From an uncultured Methylophaga sp. (lineage in GTDB: Bacteria > Pseudomonadota > Gammaproteobacteria > GCF-002020875): a stretch of DNA of 64,000 nucleotides. Under the pieces are notes generated by a model that saw only the letters and a program-made list of their open reading frames with translations, ran no database searches and had not been told where the DNA came from. Positions 38,726-47,315 of this stretch are shown one piece after another. A program made the position numbers and the translations under genes. The stretch's first letter is position 1. Each line of letters opens with the position of its first letter. The DNA lies in assembly GCA_937877715.1 (NCBI GenBank), contig CALEHW010000014.1:39574-103573 (forward strand). Direction: 5' to 3'.

Positions 38726-39523
38726 ATGGATTTTCTACAAATTCTCATTCTCTCCCTGGTTCAGGGGCTGACCGAGTTCCTCCCCATCTCCAGCTCGGCA
38801 CACTTGATTCTGGTCCCTGTTCTGACAGGATGGCAGGATCAGGGGCTGGCCTTTGATGTTGCTGTCCATATCGGCACCCTGACTGCTGTTGTCAGTTATT
38901 TTCGTCATGAGTTGGTGAAGATGCTTTCGGAGTGGTGGGGTTCCCTGACTGGAAAAGGGATGACCCAGGATGCAAGGCTTGCCTGGGCTGTGGGTCTGGG
39001 AACCATACCGGTCGGGTTGGCAGGGCTGCTGTTCAAGGATTTCATCGAGCTATATCTGCGCTCCCCGCTGGTCATAGCAGCCACTACTATCGGTTTCGGG
39101 CTGCTACTCTGGTGGTCTGACAGGGTGGGGCGACAGGTGGGTGATGAGCATAAGATGGGGTGGAAGACTGTAGCGGTGGTTGCCCTATCCCAGATGCTGG
39201 CACTTATTCCAGGTACCTCACGCTCCGGCATAACCATGACTGCCGGGCTGGCAATGGGGTTGAGTAGACAGGGTGCAGCCCGTTTCTCATTTCTGCTCTC
39301 CATTCCGGTAATTTTAATGGCAGGGGGGCTGGAGGTAGTGGGGTTGGTCCAACTGGAAGAGGGGGTGGAGTGGGGCGCACTGGTTATGGGGATAATATTC
39401 TCCGCAGTGAGCGCCTACCTCTGTATCCACTACTTCCTGAAGCTGCTGGATAGGATCGGAATGACCCCGTTTGTGATCTATCGCATACTCCTAGGGGTAT
39501 TTCTGTTTCTGCTCTATGTCTGA
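38726..39523 (+). CDS. uppP: Undecaprenyl-diphosphatase
   Basis: Start at 38726 (MDFLQILILSLVQGLTEFLPISSSAHLILVP); LIPGTSRSGITMTAGLAMGLSR. Confidence 0.97.
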   Translation: MDFLQILILSLVQGLTEFLPISSSAHLILVPVLTGWQDQGLAFDVAVHIGTLTAVVSYFRHELVKMLSEWWGSLTGKGMTQDARLAWAVGLGTIPVGLAGLLFKDFIELYLRSPLVIAATTIGFGLLLWWSDRVGRQVGDEHKMGWKTVAVVALSQMLALIPGTSRSGITMTAGLAMGLSRQGAARFSFLLSIPVILMAGGLEVVGLVQLEEGVEWGALVMGIIFSAVSAYLCIHYFLKLLDRIGMTPFVIYRILLGVFLFLLYV

Positions 39524-39899
39524 TTCACTACGTTTTTACAAGCAGTGGCTCTTGTTGGGGTGGGCCATGGTGGCGGGGGTGATCATTCTCTCTCTGGTAC
39601 CTGTTCCGGATATGGGAGTTGACCTTCCAAGTGACAAGCTACTCCACCTTCTGGCCTATGGATGCATGATGGGTTGGTTCGTCCAACTGTTTCATGGATC
39701 GGAGAGGATATATTATGCGTTAGGGTTTATATTGCTTGGCTTTGCAATGGAGCTTCTGCAGGGGGTGACATCCTATCGTATGTTTGAGTGGTGGGATGCT
39801 GTTGCCAATGGAAGTGGCGTTGTCCTTGCTTATCTGTTTGGGTTCACCAAATTCGATCTCCTGCTCTATCGGTTTGAGAGAGTTGTGCGTATTGCCTGA
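39516..39899 (+). CDS. VanZ-like membrane protein
   Basis: 127 aa; DLPSDKLLHLLAYGCMMGWF, FAMELLQGVTSYRMFEWWDAVANGSGVVLAYL. Confidence 0.85.
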   Translation: MSDSLRFYKQWLLLGWAMVAGVIILSLVPVPDMGVDLPSDKLLHLLAYGCMMGWFVQLFHGSERIYYALGFILLGFAMELLQGVTSYRMFEWWDAVANGSGVVLAYLFGFTKFDLLLYRFERVVRIA

Positions 39900-39928
39900 G
39901 TGTAGGCCACGCCTACGCTATCCTAGGG

Positions 39929-40654
39929 TTATAACTCAACCCTCAAACTGGCGTATAGATAATCCATATCGGATGTTCCTCCCACGTTATCGCCACCCAG
40001 AGACTTAAACAGTTGGTAGCCAATACCAGCACTCATGTTATCCGATATATCATAGTTCGCATTAATGCCATAATAGATGTCGGTACCATCTTCTTTCAAT
40101 GTAGTTGCCCCACTCCCGCCACTCCAAGTAAATGTTGTTCCACCAGATACCAAAGAACCTGCACCAGCAGAAGCTGATACATCGAGCTCCACATCCCAAA
40201 AGTATGCCCCTGCAGTTGCTCCTATAGTGAAACTATCATTTACAGGAAAGCTATAGGCACCGCCTAGTGTCCATCCATCACTTTCCCATACTGCTTTTGC
40301 CTCAGAAGCAGCAGTAACAGTAATGGTTCCAATCAATGAGCTGCATGTTCCGGTTCCAAGGGTTAGATTTTCACTCACTTCACCCAAATTTTTATATCCG
40401 GCTTCAATGGAGAAGTTTTCGGTTAAATGATATCCGCCAGAAATCCCATAACCTGAATCTTCATCATCAGAAGTAACTGTTGCTGCAATTGTTCCGCAAG
40501 TATATGTTCCCGACGTATCAAGTAGTCCGCTGTCAATTTTCGTTTTTCCTCCATCTGCCTTTAGATAGAAACTATTGTCACTTGCAATAGCGGCTCCTGA
40601 AACTGTAGTGGATAGAACTACAGCTGTTATTATTGATGATATTTTTTTCTTCAT
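39929..40654 (-). CDS. Outer membrane beta-barrel protein (OmpA/OmpW-like)
   Basis: 241 aa; signal peptide, beta-barrel-like repeats, C-terminal YLYASLRVEL. Confidence 0.8.
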   Translation of the reverse strand: MKKKISSIITAVVLSTTVSGAAIASDNSFYLKADGGKTKIDSGLLDTSGTYTCGTIAATVTSDDEDSGYGISGGYHLTENFSIEAGYKNLGEVSENLTLGTGTCSSLIGTITVTAASEAKAVWESDGWTLGGAYSFPVNDSFTIGATAGAYFWDVELDVSASAGAGSLVSGGTTFTWSGGSGATTLKEDGTDIYYGINANYDISDNMSAGIGYQLFKSLGGDNVGGTSDMDYLYASLRVEL

Positions 40655-40863
40655 TTGTTATCTCCCGTACATCATTCATGGTTAACCAATAGACAATCTG
40701 TGGGTAAACTTATCAAGTAGTCGACTCTACTTGGTTACGTAATGCTACGTTTGGTGTTTGTCATCTCGGCGCGTCAGTCGCCATTAATCAATTTTTTAAA
40801 TCGCCATCAAGTCTCAATTACGCTACAATTGTGGTAAATCAGCACGATAGATGGGGTTTTCCT

Positions 40864-41091
40864 ATGAGTATTTCGGTTCGTATAGATGATCAATTGGTTG
40901 CGCAGGCAAGGAGTGCGGCGAAGGCTGAATTCCGCACCATGCAGGGTCAGATTGAATTTTGGGCAAGAGTTGGACGAGCTGCACTGGATAATCCTGATCT
41001 GCCAGTAAGCTTTATTGCGGATAGTCTGGTGTCACTTTCTGAGCCTCGTGAAGAGGTAACTGAATTTGTGCCCCAGTCTCAAGCCCAGTAA
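40864..41091 (+). CDS. ParD-like antitoxin
   Basis: MSISVRIDDQLVAQARSAAKAEFRTMQGQIEFWARVGRAALDNPDLPVSFI; overlaps the downstream toxin ORF by 1 nt. Confidence 0.8.
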   Translation: MSISVRIDDQLVAQARSAAKAEFRTMQGQIEFWARVGRAALDNPDLPVSFIADSLVSLSEPREEVTEFVPQSQAQ

Positions 41092-41369
41092 TGGGCTGGG
41101 TGGTTCGACAGACAAGACGTTTTGGCCGTGCCTATAAGAAACTCTACCGCAATGTGTTGGTTGATGTTGATGAGGCAGTGCGGGTTATTGCGGAGAACCC
41201 TTATGTAGGGGAACGCAAGAGGGGAGATCTGTCAGAGCTCTTTGTCTATAAATTTCACAGTCAGAATCAGCTGTATCTGCTTGGGTATACATGTGATGAT
41301 GAGGTGTGTCTTATATATCTTGAGGCGGTTGGCCCACATGAAAACTTCTACCGCGACTTAAAACATTAG
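41091..41369 (+). CDS. RelE/ParE-family toxin
   Basis: 92 aa; [83 protein letters not shown]. Confidence 0.85.
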   Translation: MGWVVRQTRRFGRAYKKLYRNVLVDVDEAVRVIAENPYVGERKRGDLSELFVYKFHSQNQLYLLGYTCDDEVCLIYLEAVGPHENFYRDLKH

Positions 41370-42658
41370 AGAGAATTTTTTACTGCCTGAGCGCGCCTCT
41401 TCTGTAGTTCATTTCGGATTGCCGATCCCTCAAAACCATCTGCAATAATCTCGTCGCTCTTGACGGATTGTGCTGCACTAAAGGCGGTGCGTAGAGTCCC
41501 TCCCTGGGCGAATGTCTCGTCTTCGAATCCGGATCTGCCACGCTGATCGGCCTCACAGGTGATCAGGAAATCCTCAAATCTCTCTGGGCGGCGGAAGGCG
41601 TCAATACCCTCAAACATCTTTACAATCGTATCCGGGCGCATCTCATCTGCACGATGGTAATGTCCATGATACTGGGTTACGGCCAGCGCCAGGTCACGCA
41701 GGTCGTTAGGGACCCTTAGTCGCTTGCATAGTTGTTGAACGAGTTTTCTGCCGCGCTGTTCATGGCCGTGGTGTTTGGGCCACTCGGATTCCGGGGTGGT
41801 CCCCTTACCAAGATCATGCACCAGTGCAGCAAATCGGATGGCCGTCTTGTTACTTAGTTTTACAGCCTGTTGCAGCACCATCAGGGTGTGTCTTCCGCTA
41901 TCGATCTCGGGGTGGTGGTGTGCTGGTTGAGGCACTCCGAAAAGCTGATCCAGCTCAGGGAATATTCTCTGCAGTGCCCCGCACTCCCTGAGAACCTCAA
42001 AGTAGCGTTCAGGGTTGCTGCTCTCTAGTGCCTTTCGGGTCTCCTGCCAGACCCGTTCAGGAACCAGGGCATCTACCTCGCCGCTCTTGACCATCTCTCT
42101 CATAAGTTTGTGGGTATCGTGGGCAACCCGGAATCCCCACCTGCCAAAGCGGGCGGCAAAACGGGCGATTCTCAGGATTCGCACCGGATCCTCAACAAAT
42201 GCCTCGGAGACATGGCGCAGAATCCCTTGCTGCAGATCCTGCTCTCCATGAAAAGGGTCGATCAGGGCACCATCGCTATCCTGTGCCATCGCATTGATGG
42301 TGAGATCACGCCGCAGCAGATCCTCCTCCAGGGTGACAGATGGGTCGGCGTGGACGGTAAACCCGCGATATCCTGGGGCACTCTTGCGTTCAGTGCGGGC
42401 CAGGGCGTACTCGTCGTGGGTTTCTGGGTGGAGAAAGACGGGAAAATCTTTGCCTACCTGCTGGAAGCCGGCAGCCTCCATCTCCTCAATACTTTTTCCT
42501 GTTACTACCCAGTCATGTTCTCTGGGGGTGAGCCCCAGCATCTGGTCCCGGACTGCGCCACCGACCAGAAGCCGACTATTCTCGATTACGGAGAGTGGTG
42601 CTGAGTCAGGTTTTTTTGAGGGATTCAATCGAGACCACCTTAGCGGCGGTTGGTTCAT
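41366..42658 (-). CDS. cca: Multifunctional CCA tRNA nucleotidyltransferase (start uncertain)
   Basis: [25 protein letters not shown]...[14 protein letters not shown] domain [14 protein letters not shown]. Confidence 0.93.
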   Translation of the reverse strand: MNQPPLRWSRLNPSKKPDSAPLSVIENSRLLVGGAVRDQMLGLTPREHDWVVTGKSIEEMEAAGFQQVGKDFPVFLHPETHDEYALARTERKSAPGYRGFTVHADPSVTLEEDLLRRDLTINAMAQDSDGALIDPFHGEQDLQQGILRHVSEAFVEDPVRILRIARFAARFGRWGFRVAHDTHKLMREMVKSGEVDALVPERVWQETRKALESSNPERYFEVLRECGALQRIFPELDQLFGVPQPAHHHPEIDSGRHTLMVLQQAVKLSNKTAIRFAALVHDLGKGTTPESEWPKHHGHEQRGRKLVQQLCKRLRVPNDLRDLALAVTQYHGHYHRADEMRPDTIVKMFEGIDAFRRPERFEDFLITCEADQRGRSGFEDETFAQGGTLRTAFSAAQSVKSDEIIADGFEGSAIRNELQKRRAQAVKNSL

Positions 42659-42872
42659 CACTAAAAGAGGGGCGCATGGAGGTGTTGATGCCGGCCTCCT
42701 CTGCCAGTTCTCTCTCGCGCTGTGCAATCAGGGTAAAACAGTCACGCATATCCTCAAAGGTCTGTTTGGTCAGCGGGTGCTCATCCCCGTTTTGGGGGGT
42801 GGTCTCTCGGGCAATTGCACCAAGCGTTTTGCGTACCATTCTGAGAAGGCGTTGTTCTCTGGTTAGTTCCAT
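42606..42872 (-). CDS. Conserved-looking small protein of unknown function
   Basis: 88 aa [29 protein letters not shown]..., intact in a minus-strand gene run. Confidence 0.6.
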   Translation of the reverse strand: MELTREQRLLRMVRKTLGAIARETTPQNGDEHPLTKQTFEDMRDCFTLIAQRERELAEEAGINTSMRPSFSDEPTAAKVVSIESLKKT

Positions 42873-42895
42873 AACAGATCCCTGTTCATTCAGTG

Positions 42896-43855
42896 TTACC
42901 GTTTTGCGCCCTTGCGGTAGTCCATATAGCGTACCTGCTGGCTTCTTCTACCAAGATAGTGGGGGACTATGCTCTCCAGCGTGGCGAGTTCGAGCTGGAA
43001 CAGAGAGGGGCATGGCTCCTGGCAGACACTGTCTGAACGCATGGTTCTGTAGTTGTCCAGTGTCAGAAGCTTGCCCGGCAGTTTGCCAAGAATTCTGGCC
43101 TGTAGTCGGGAGAGAGAGTTGCTCAATCCAACAATCAGGCGACGCACCCCAATACACTGTTCTGTAAACTCCATCAGCTCCATCAGGGTGTATTCCCGAG
43201 GGCCACAGAGGTTGAACCTTTTGCTGTAGGTTTCAGGGTTGAGGATCGACTGGGCAAAGACCTCGGCAACATCCTGTGCATAGATCGGCGCAAAGCGGGC
43301 CTCCGGACAGGCTAGCGGCACGGCCACCATCGGCAGCCGCAGCATGGAGGCAAAACGGTTGAAGAGGTGGTCACCCTCTCCAAAGATGATTGACGGTCTG
43401 AAGCTGGTTACCTGTAGTCTGGGGCCGGCCTGTAGATGTGTGTTGTTCTCCCCCTCACCCTTGGTGCGGAGGTATTGACTGATAGCATTTGCCGAGCCGG
43501 CATTGAGGGCAGACATGTGGAGCAGGTGTCTGACCCCTACATTGTTGCAGGCGGTAACAACCTTCTTCGCAAGGTCGACATGGATCTTGCGGAATCCACT
43601 GTTTTTACCTGCCGGATTGAGTATTCCAACCAGATTGATTACTACATCATAGCCATCAAGCAGGTTATCAAGCTGTTTCTCGTCGTGGATATCGCCCTCA
43701 ACCAGTGAGACCTGGTGGTGTACCAACAGGTTGCGGTGCTGCTCACGGTGTCGGGTTACAACCCGGATGGAGGCGTATGTTTCACAGAGTCGGTGAATGA
43801 GATGGCCACCGACAAAGCCGGTACCACCAAGGATGCAGATATTCTCTCTTTTCAT
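42896..43855 (-). CDS. NAD(P)-binding NDUFA9-like / atypical SDR protein
   Basis: 319 aa; ICILGGTGFVGGHLIHRLC, VVINLVGILN, LHMSALNAGSANAISQYLRTKGEGE, SFRPSIIFGEGDHLFNRFA. Confidence 0.85.
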   Translation of the reverse strand: MKRENICILGGTGFVGGHLIHRLCETYASIRVVTRHREQHRNLLVHHQVSLVEGDIHDEKQLDNLLDGYDVVINLVGILNPAGKNSGFRKIHVDLAKKVVTACNNVGVRHLLHMSALNAGSANAISQYLRTKGEGENNTHLQAGPRLQVTSFRPSIIFGEGDHLFNRFASMLRLPMVAVPLACPEARFAPIYAQDVAEVFAQSILNPETYSKRFNLCGPREYTLMELMEFTEQCIGVRRLIVGLSNSLSRLQARILGKLPGKLLTLDNYRTMRSDSVCQEPCPSLFQLELATLESIVPHYLGRRSQQVRYMDYRKGAKR

Positions 43856-43883
43856 GGCAGGATATTATACCCGCTTTAATGCG

Positions 43884-44753
43884 TTATAGAGAGATGTCGA
43901 TAGTCTCGCGCAGCTTTTTTAGCGCCCCCTGTTCGAGCTGACGGATACGTTCAGCTGACACTCCATGTTCGGTTGCCAGCTGCTGGAGGGTTCTCTTCTT
44001 CTCCCCAAGCCAGCGGCTGGTAATGATGTGCTGGCTCCTCTCGTCCAGTGATGCGAGCGCAGACATCATCTGTCTGGTGGACTGCTCTCTCCAGTCGCTC
44101 TCCTCCAGATGCTCTTCGGGAGTCTGTTGCGGTGCCGCAAGGAATGCTGCCGGGGCGAAGTGGTCACTATCCTCATCACACCCCATAGGCAGGTCAAAGG
44201 AGGCATCATGGTGACTCAGTCGGCGCTCCATCTCCAGCACGGTCTCTGGCTTGACGTTCAGATCTTTGGCAACAGTCTCTACCTCCTTATGCGAGAACCA
44301 GCCAAGCCTCTTCTTCGAGCTGCGCAGGTTGAAGAAGAGCTTGCGCTGTGCCTTGGTGGTGGCAACCTTGACAATACTCCAGTTGCGTAGCACATATTCG
44401 TGGATCTCGGAACGGATCCAGTGGACGGCAAAAGAGACCAGCCGTACCTTCCTCTCCGGATCGAAGCGGCGTACCGCCTTCATCAGTCCCAGATTTCCCT
44501 CCTGAATCAGATCAGCCAGGGGGAGACCATAACCGAGATAGCCGCGTGCAATATGGGCGACAAAACGGAGGTTGGAGATGACAAGTTTGCGTGCCGCCTC
44601 AAGGTCACCATGCTCATGGAATCGGATTGCCAGCGCCTGCTCCTCCTCCTCATCCAGGATGGGAAATTTGCGCAGACTGTATAGATAGGCATCTATACTG
44701 CCAACATTTGCAGCGGGAAACTGACTATTAGTGGTTTGCAGCACGTAACTCAT
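43884..44753 (-). CDS. rpoH: RNA polymerase heat-shock sigma factor (sigma-32)
   Basis: 289 aa; ADLIQEGNLGLMKAVRRFDPERKVRLVSFAVHWIRSEIHEYVLRNWSIVKVATTKAQRKLFFNLRS. Confidence 0.98.
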   Translation of the reverse strand: MSYVLQTTNSQFPAANVGSIDAYLYSLRKFPILDEEEEQALAIRFHEHGDLEAARKLVISNLRFVAHIARGYLGYGLPLADLIQEGNLGLMKAVRRFDPERKVRLVSFAVHWIRSEIHEYVLRNWSIVKVATTKAQRKLFFNLRSSKKRLGWFSHKEVETVAKDLNVKPETVLEMERRLSHHDASFDLPMGCDEDSDHFAPAAFLAAPQQTPEEHLEESDWREQSTRQMMSALASLDERSQHIITSRWLGEKKRTLQQLATEHGVSAERIRQLEQGALKKLRETIDISL

Positions 44754-44783
44754 TAATTATTCTCTCTCTTTTGCATGCTCGGC

Positions 44784-44812
44784 ATTATAGTGTCAAATAT
44801 TAGCACTCGCAA
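44784..44812 (-). promoter_or_regulatory. Putative sigma70 promoter of rpoH (TTGCGA-N17-TATAAT)
   Basis: -35 TTGCGA at 44812..44807, -10 TATAAT at 44789..44784, 17-nt spacer; 30 bp upstream of the rpoH ATG. Confidence 0.7.
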
Positions 44813-44826
44813 GGTTAGAGTGCTAA
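44800..44826. promoter_or_regulatory. CIRCE element (HrcA operator)
   Basis: TTAGCACTC-GCAAGGTTA-GAGTGCTAA, a perfect 9-N9-9 match to the CIRCE consensus. Confidence 0.95.
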
Positions 44827-44915
44827 TCGGTGCTTTGGTTCCCCTGAAAAAGGGGAGGGTAACATTACGACAAACAAGGAAAAAGCTTATGTAAAACAGC
44901 GTGATATTTGAATCT

Positions 44916-45899
44916 TTACGAGATGATAGCCTCAACAAATTCAGTTGCATTAAAGGGGCGCAGGTCATTGATCCCCTCGCCAACCCCGATAAATCTGATT
45001 GGCAGCGCAAGCTGTTTGGCAACCGCGAAGATTACCCCACCCTTGGCAGTTCCATCCATCTTGGTCAGGGTGATACCCGTCAGCCCCACAGCCTGATCAA
45101 ACTGTCTGGCCTGATGCAGCCCATTCTGTCCAGTGCCAGCATCCAGGATCAGCATTATCTCGTGCGGGATGGAGTCTCCGAGCTTCTGCATCACCCGTTT
45201 CACCTTCTTCAGCTCCTCCATCAGGTTGGATTGAGTATGGAGACGGCCGGCGGTGTCGGCAAGCAGGATATCGACCCCTTTGGCGCGAGCAGACTCAACA
45301 GCGTCATATAGCACCGAGGCGCTATCTGCTCCGGTCTGCTGGGCAATAACCGGAATCTCGTTGCGCTCGCCCCAACTCTGAAGCTGCTCCACGGCGGCGG
45401 CACGGAAGGTGTCCCCAGCAGCCAACATGACCGATTTCCCTTGCTGCTGGAACTGACGGGCCAGCTTGCCGATAGTGGTGGTCTTGCCGGCACCGTTGAT
45501 TCCGACCAGCAGAATGACATAGGGGAGATGATCTATTGGTTGAAGTGGTGATTCGCACGGGGCAAGCAGCTCCAGCATGCTTGATTTCAGCGCCTTGAGC
45601 ATCGCCTCTGGATCGCTACTCTCCTCTCTGGAGAGGCGTTCACTCAGTTGGGAGAGGATCTCCTGGGTCGCCTCAATGCCGACATCGGCGGTTAGCAGTC
45701 TGGTCTCCAGATCCTCAAGTAGTTCATCATCAACGGTTTTTTTGCCTAGCAAAAGATTGCCAAGACCTGCGCTCAGGTTGGAACGGGTTTGGGAGAGACG
45801 CTCCTGCAGGCGACCAAAAACCCCTTTTTGGGTTTTCTCTACCTCGTTTGTTGCAGACCCTTGTGCCTTGCTCTTCCCAAATCCGAACATTTTATTCAA
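44916..45899 (-). CDS. ftsY: Signal recognition particle receptor FtsY
   Basis: 327 aa; VILLVGINGAGKTTTIGKLA, DILLADTAGRLHTQSNLMEELKKV, LTKMDGTAKGGVIFAVA. Confidence 0.98.
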   Translation of the reverse strand: MNKMFGFGKSKAQGSATNEVEKTQKGVFGRLQERLSQTRSNLSAGLGNLLLGKKTVDDELLEDLETRLLTADVGIEATQEILSQLSERLSREESSDPEAMLKALKSSMLELLAPCESPLQPIDHLPYVILLVGINGAGKTTTIGKLARQFQQQGKSVMLAAGDTFRAAAVEQLQSWGERNEIPVIAQQTGADSASVLYDAVESARAKGVDILLADTAGRLHTQSNLMEELKKVKRVMQKLGDSIPHEIMLILDAGTGQNGLHQARQFDQAVGLTGITLTKMDGTAKGGVIFAVAKQLALPIRFIGVGEGINDLRPFNATEFVEAIIS

Positions 45900-45929
45900 C
45901 TCCGTGAAAATATGGCGGAAGGATAACGC

Positions 45930-45960
45930 AAAAACGGGATGGGCTGTGGCCCATCCCGCT
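45930..45960 (-). terminator. Rho-independent terminator downstream of the peptidylprolyl isomerase gene
   Basis: Minus strand AGCGGGATGGGCCACAGCCCATCCCGTTTTTG hairpin. Confidence 0.8.
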
Positions 45961-45985
45961 ATTTACGATATTTTTCAGGGGTCCC

Positions 45986-47284
45986 TTAGGGGAGTTTTAC
46001 GGGAATCTCCGCAACCGGATCAGTAAACTCTATCTTGTATTTGTGTTGTAGTGAGCGGACAAATGGGGGGAGGTTTTCATCAACGATTGCCTGGCGCACC
46101 CTGTCATATACCTCCTCATACTCATGCTGAATCGATGGCTTGATCCCCTGCAGCAGAATCAGGTGAAATCCTCTATCTGTTTCGGCAATCTCACTAATCT
46201 CCTCCTCATTCATATTCTCCAGTGCCTTCTCAATAGCCGGCATGGCGGTTCCCCTCTTCAGCCACCCCATCTGCCCAGCCTTTTTGCGACCATAGGGGTC
46301 AATACTGTGAAGTTGGGCCATACGAAAAAAACTCTCTCCGGCAAGGACGCGCTTTCTTACGGCCTCTGCCTTCTCACGGCTGTTCAGTACGATCTGGGAG
46401 ATCATGCGCTGTTCCGGGACAAACCCCAGTTCGCGGTGTTGTTCAAAGTAGGCACGAGCCGCCGCACGGTCTGGGGCCCACTCGTTCTCCTTCTTGAGAA
46501 TAAGCATGGCAGGGAGGCGCTCCCTGTAGAAGTGGCTCATGCGTCTCTCCATGCCATCCATGATATCTCTGGATACCAGGTTGATCAGGTCAATCTCCAG
46601 TCTCTGGTAGAGACGCTCCTCGACATTTGCAGCGTGAAAATCGTCGGCATTCTTGAAATTGAGGCCAAGATCGGAGAATCGGAGCAGATAGTTGTCCGCC
46701 TCGGCGAGAATGGTCTCCGCAGTAATGGCTGGTGTTACGCGCTCCTCGTGAACAGCAAGATTGACCTGTTCACGAATTTTCTTCAGCGCAAGGGAGCGGA
46801 CAAGTTTGTACTGTTGTGCCCTGTACTGTGCAACAGCAGCGTCCAGAGCCTCTGAATTTCCCTTTAGTCGAGAGAACAGGTCATTCATGACGGAATCCGG
46901 AATCTTGATGGAGGCACGTAGCTGATCCATATAGATCTTGTATGTCATCCCCTTTATAAAGGAGTCACGATCAGTGATAAAGATAGGATCTTGGTCCAGT
47001 TTTTGTTCGACTGCCTCAAGATAGAGGAGCTGCAGGTTTACCAGACGCATCAGCACACTACCCCTGAGTGCTGCCTGAGTTTTCTCATCAAGAGTAGGGT
47101 ATTGGTCTGCGAGTGTGGAGCTCACAATAACTCTCTCAATATCATGGTCGGTTATGGTGTAGCCATTGACAGAGACCAGCGGAGTTGCCACTCCCTTGGA
47201 GAGAGCGATACCGGATAATCCCAGATAGAGGCCGGCAATCAAGGCCAATTGAATCCATCTCGACATAATATTCATTCCCCTCAT
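45986..47284 (-). CDS. Parvulin-type peptidylprolyl isomerase (SurA/PpiC-like), exported
   Basis: 432 aa; SurA N-like region, rotamase domain EQRMISQIVLNSREKAEAVRKRVLAGESFFRMAQLHSIDPYGRKKAGQMGWLKRG. Confidence 0.88.
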   Translation of the reverse strand: MRGMNIMSRWIQLALIAGLYLGLSGIALSKGVATPLVSVNGYTITDHDIERVIVSSTLADQYPTLDEKTQAALRGSVLMRLVNLQLLYLEAVEQKLDQDPIFITDRDSFIKGMTYKIYMDQLRASIKIPDSVMNDLFSRLKGNSEALDAAVAQYRAQQYKLVRSLALKKIREQVNLAVHEERVTPAITAETILAEADNYLLRFSDLGLNFKNADDFHAANVEERLYQRLEIDLINLVSRDIMDGMERRMSHFYRERLPAMLILKKENEWAPDRAAARAYFEQHRELGFVPEQRMISQIVLNSREKAEAVRKRVLAGESFFRMAQLHSIDPYGRKKAGQMGWLKRGTAMPAIEKALENMNEEEISEIAETDRGFHLILLQGIKPSIQHEYEEVYDRVRQAIVDENLPPFVRSLQHKYKIEFTDPVAEIPVKLP

Positions 47285-47315
47285 TTACAGTTGAAGCCTC
47301 AATTCAGGGAATTGA

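Noticed and set aside
46124-46855. 243-aa plus-strand ORF
   Set aside because: Antisense to the parvulin-type isomerase gene
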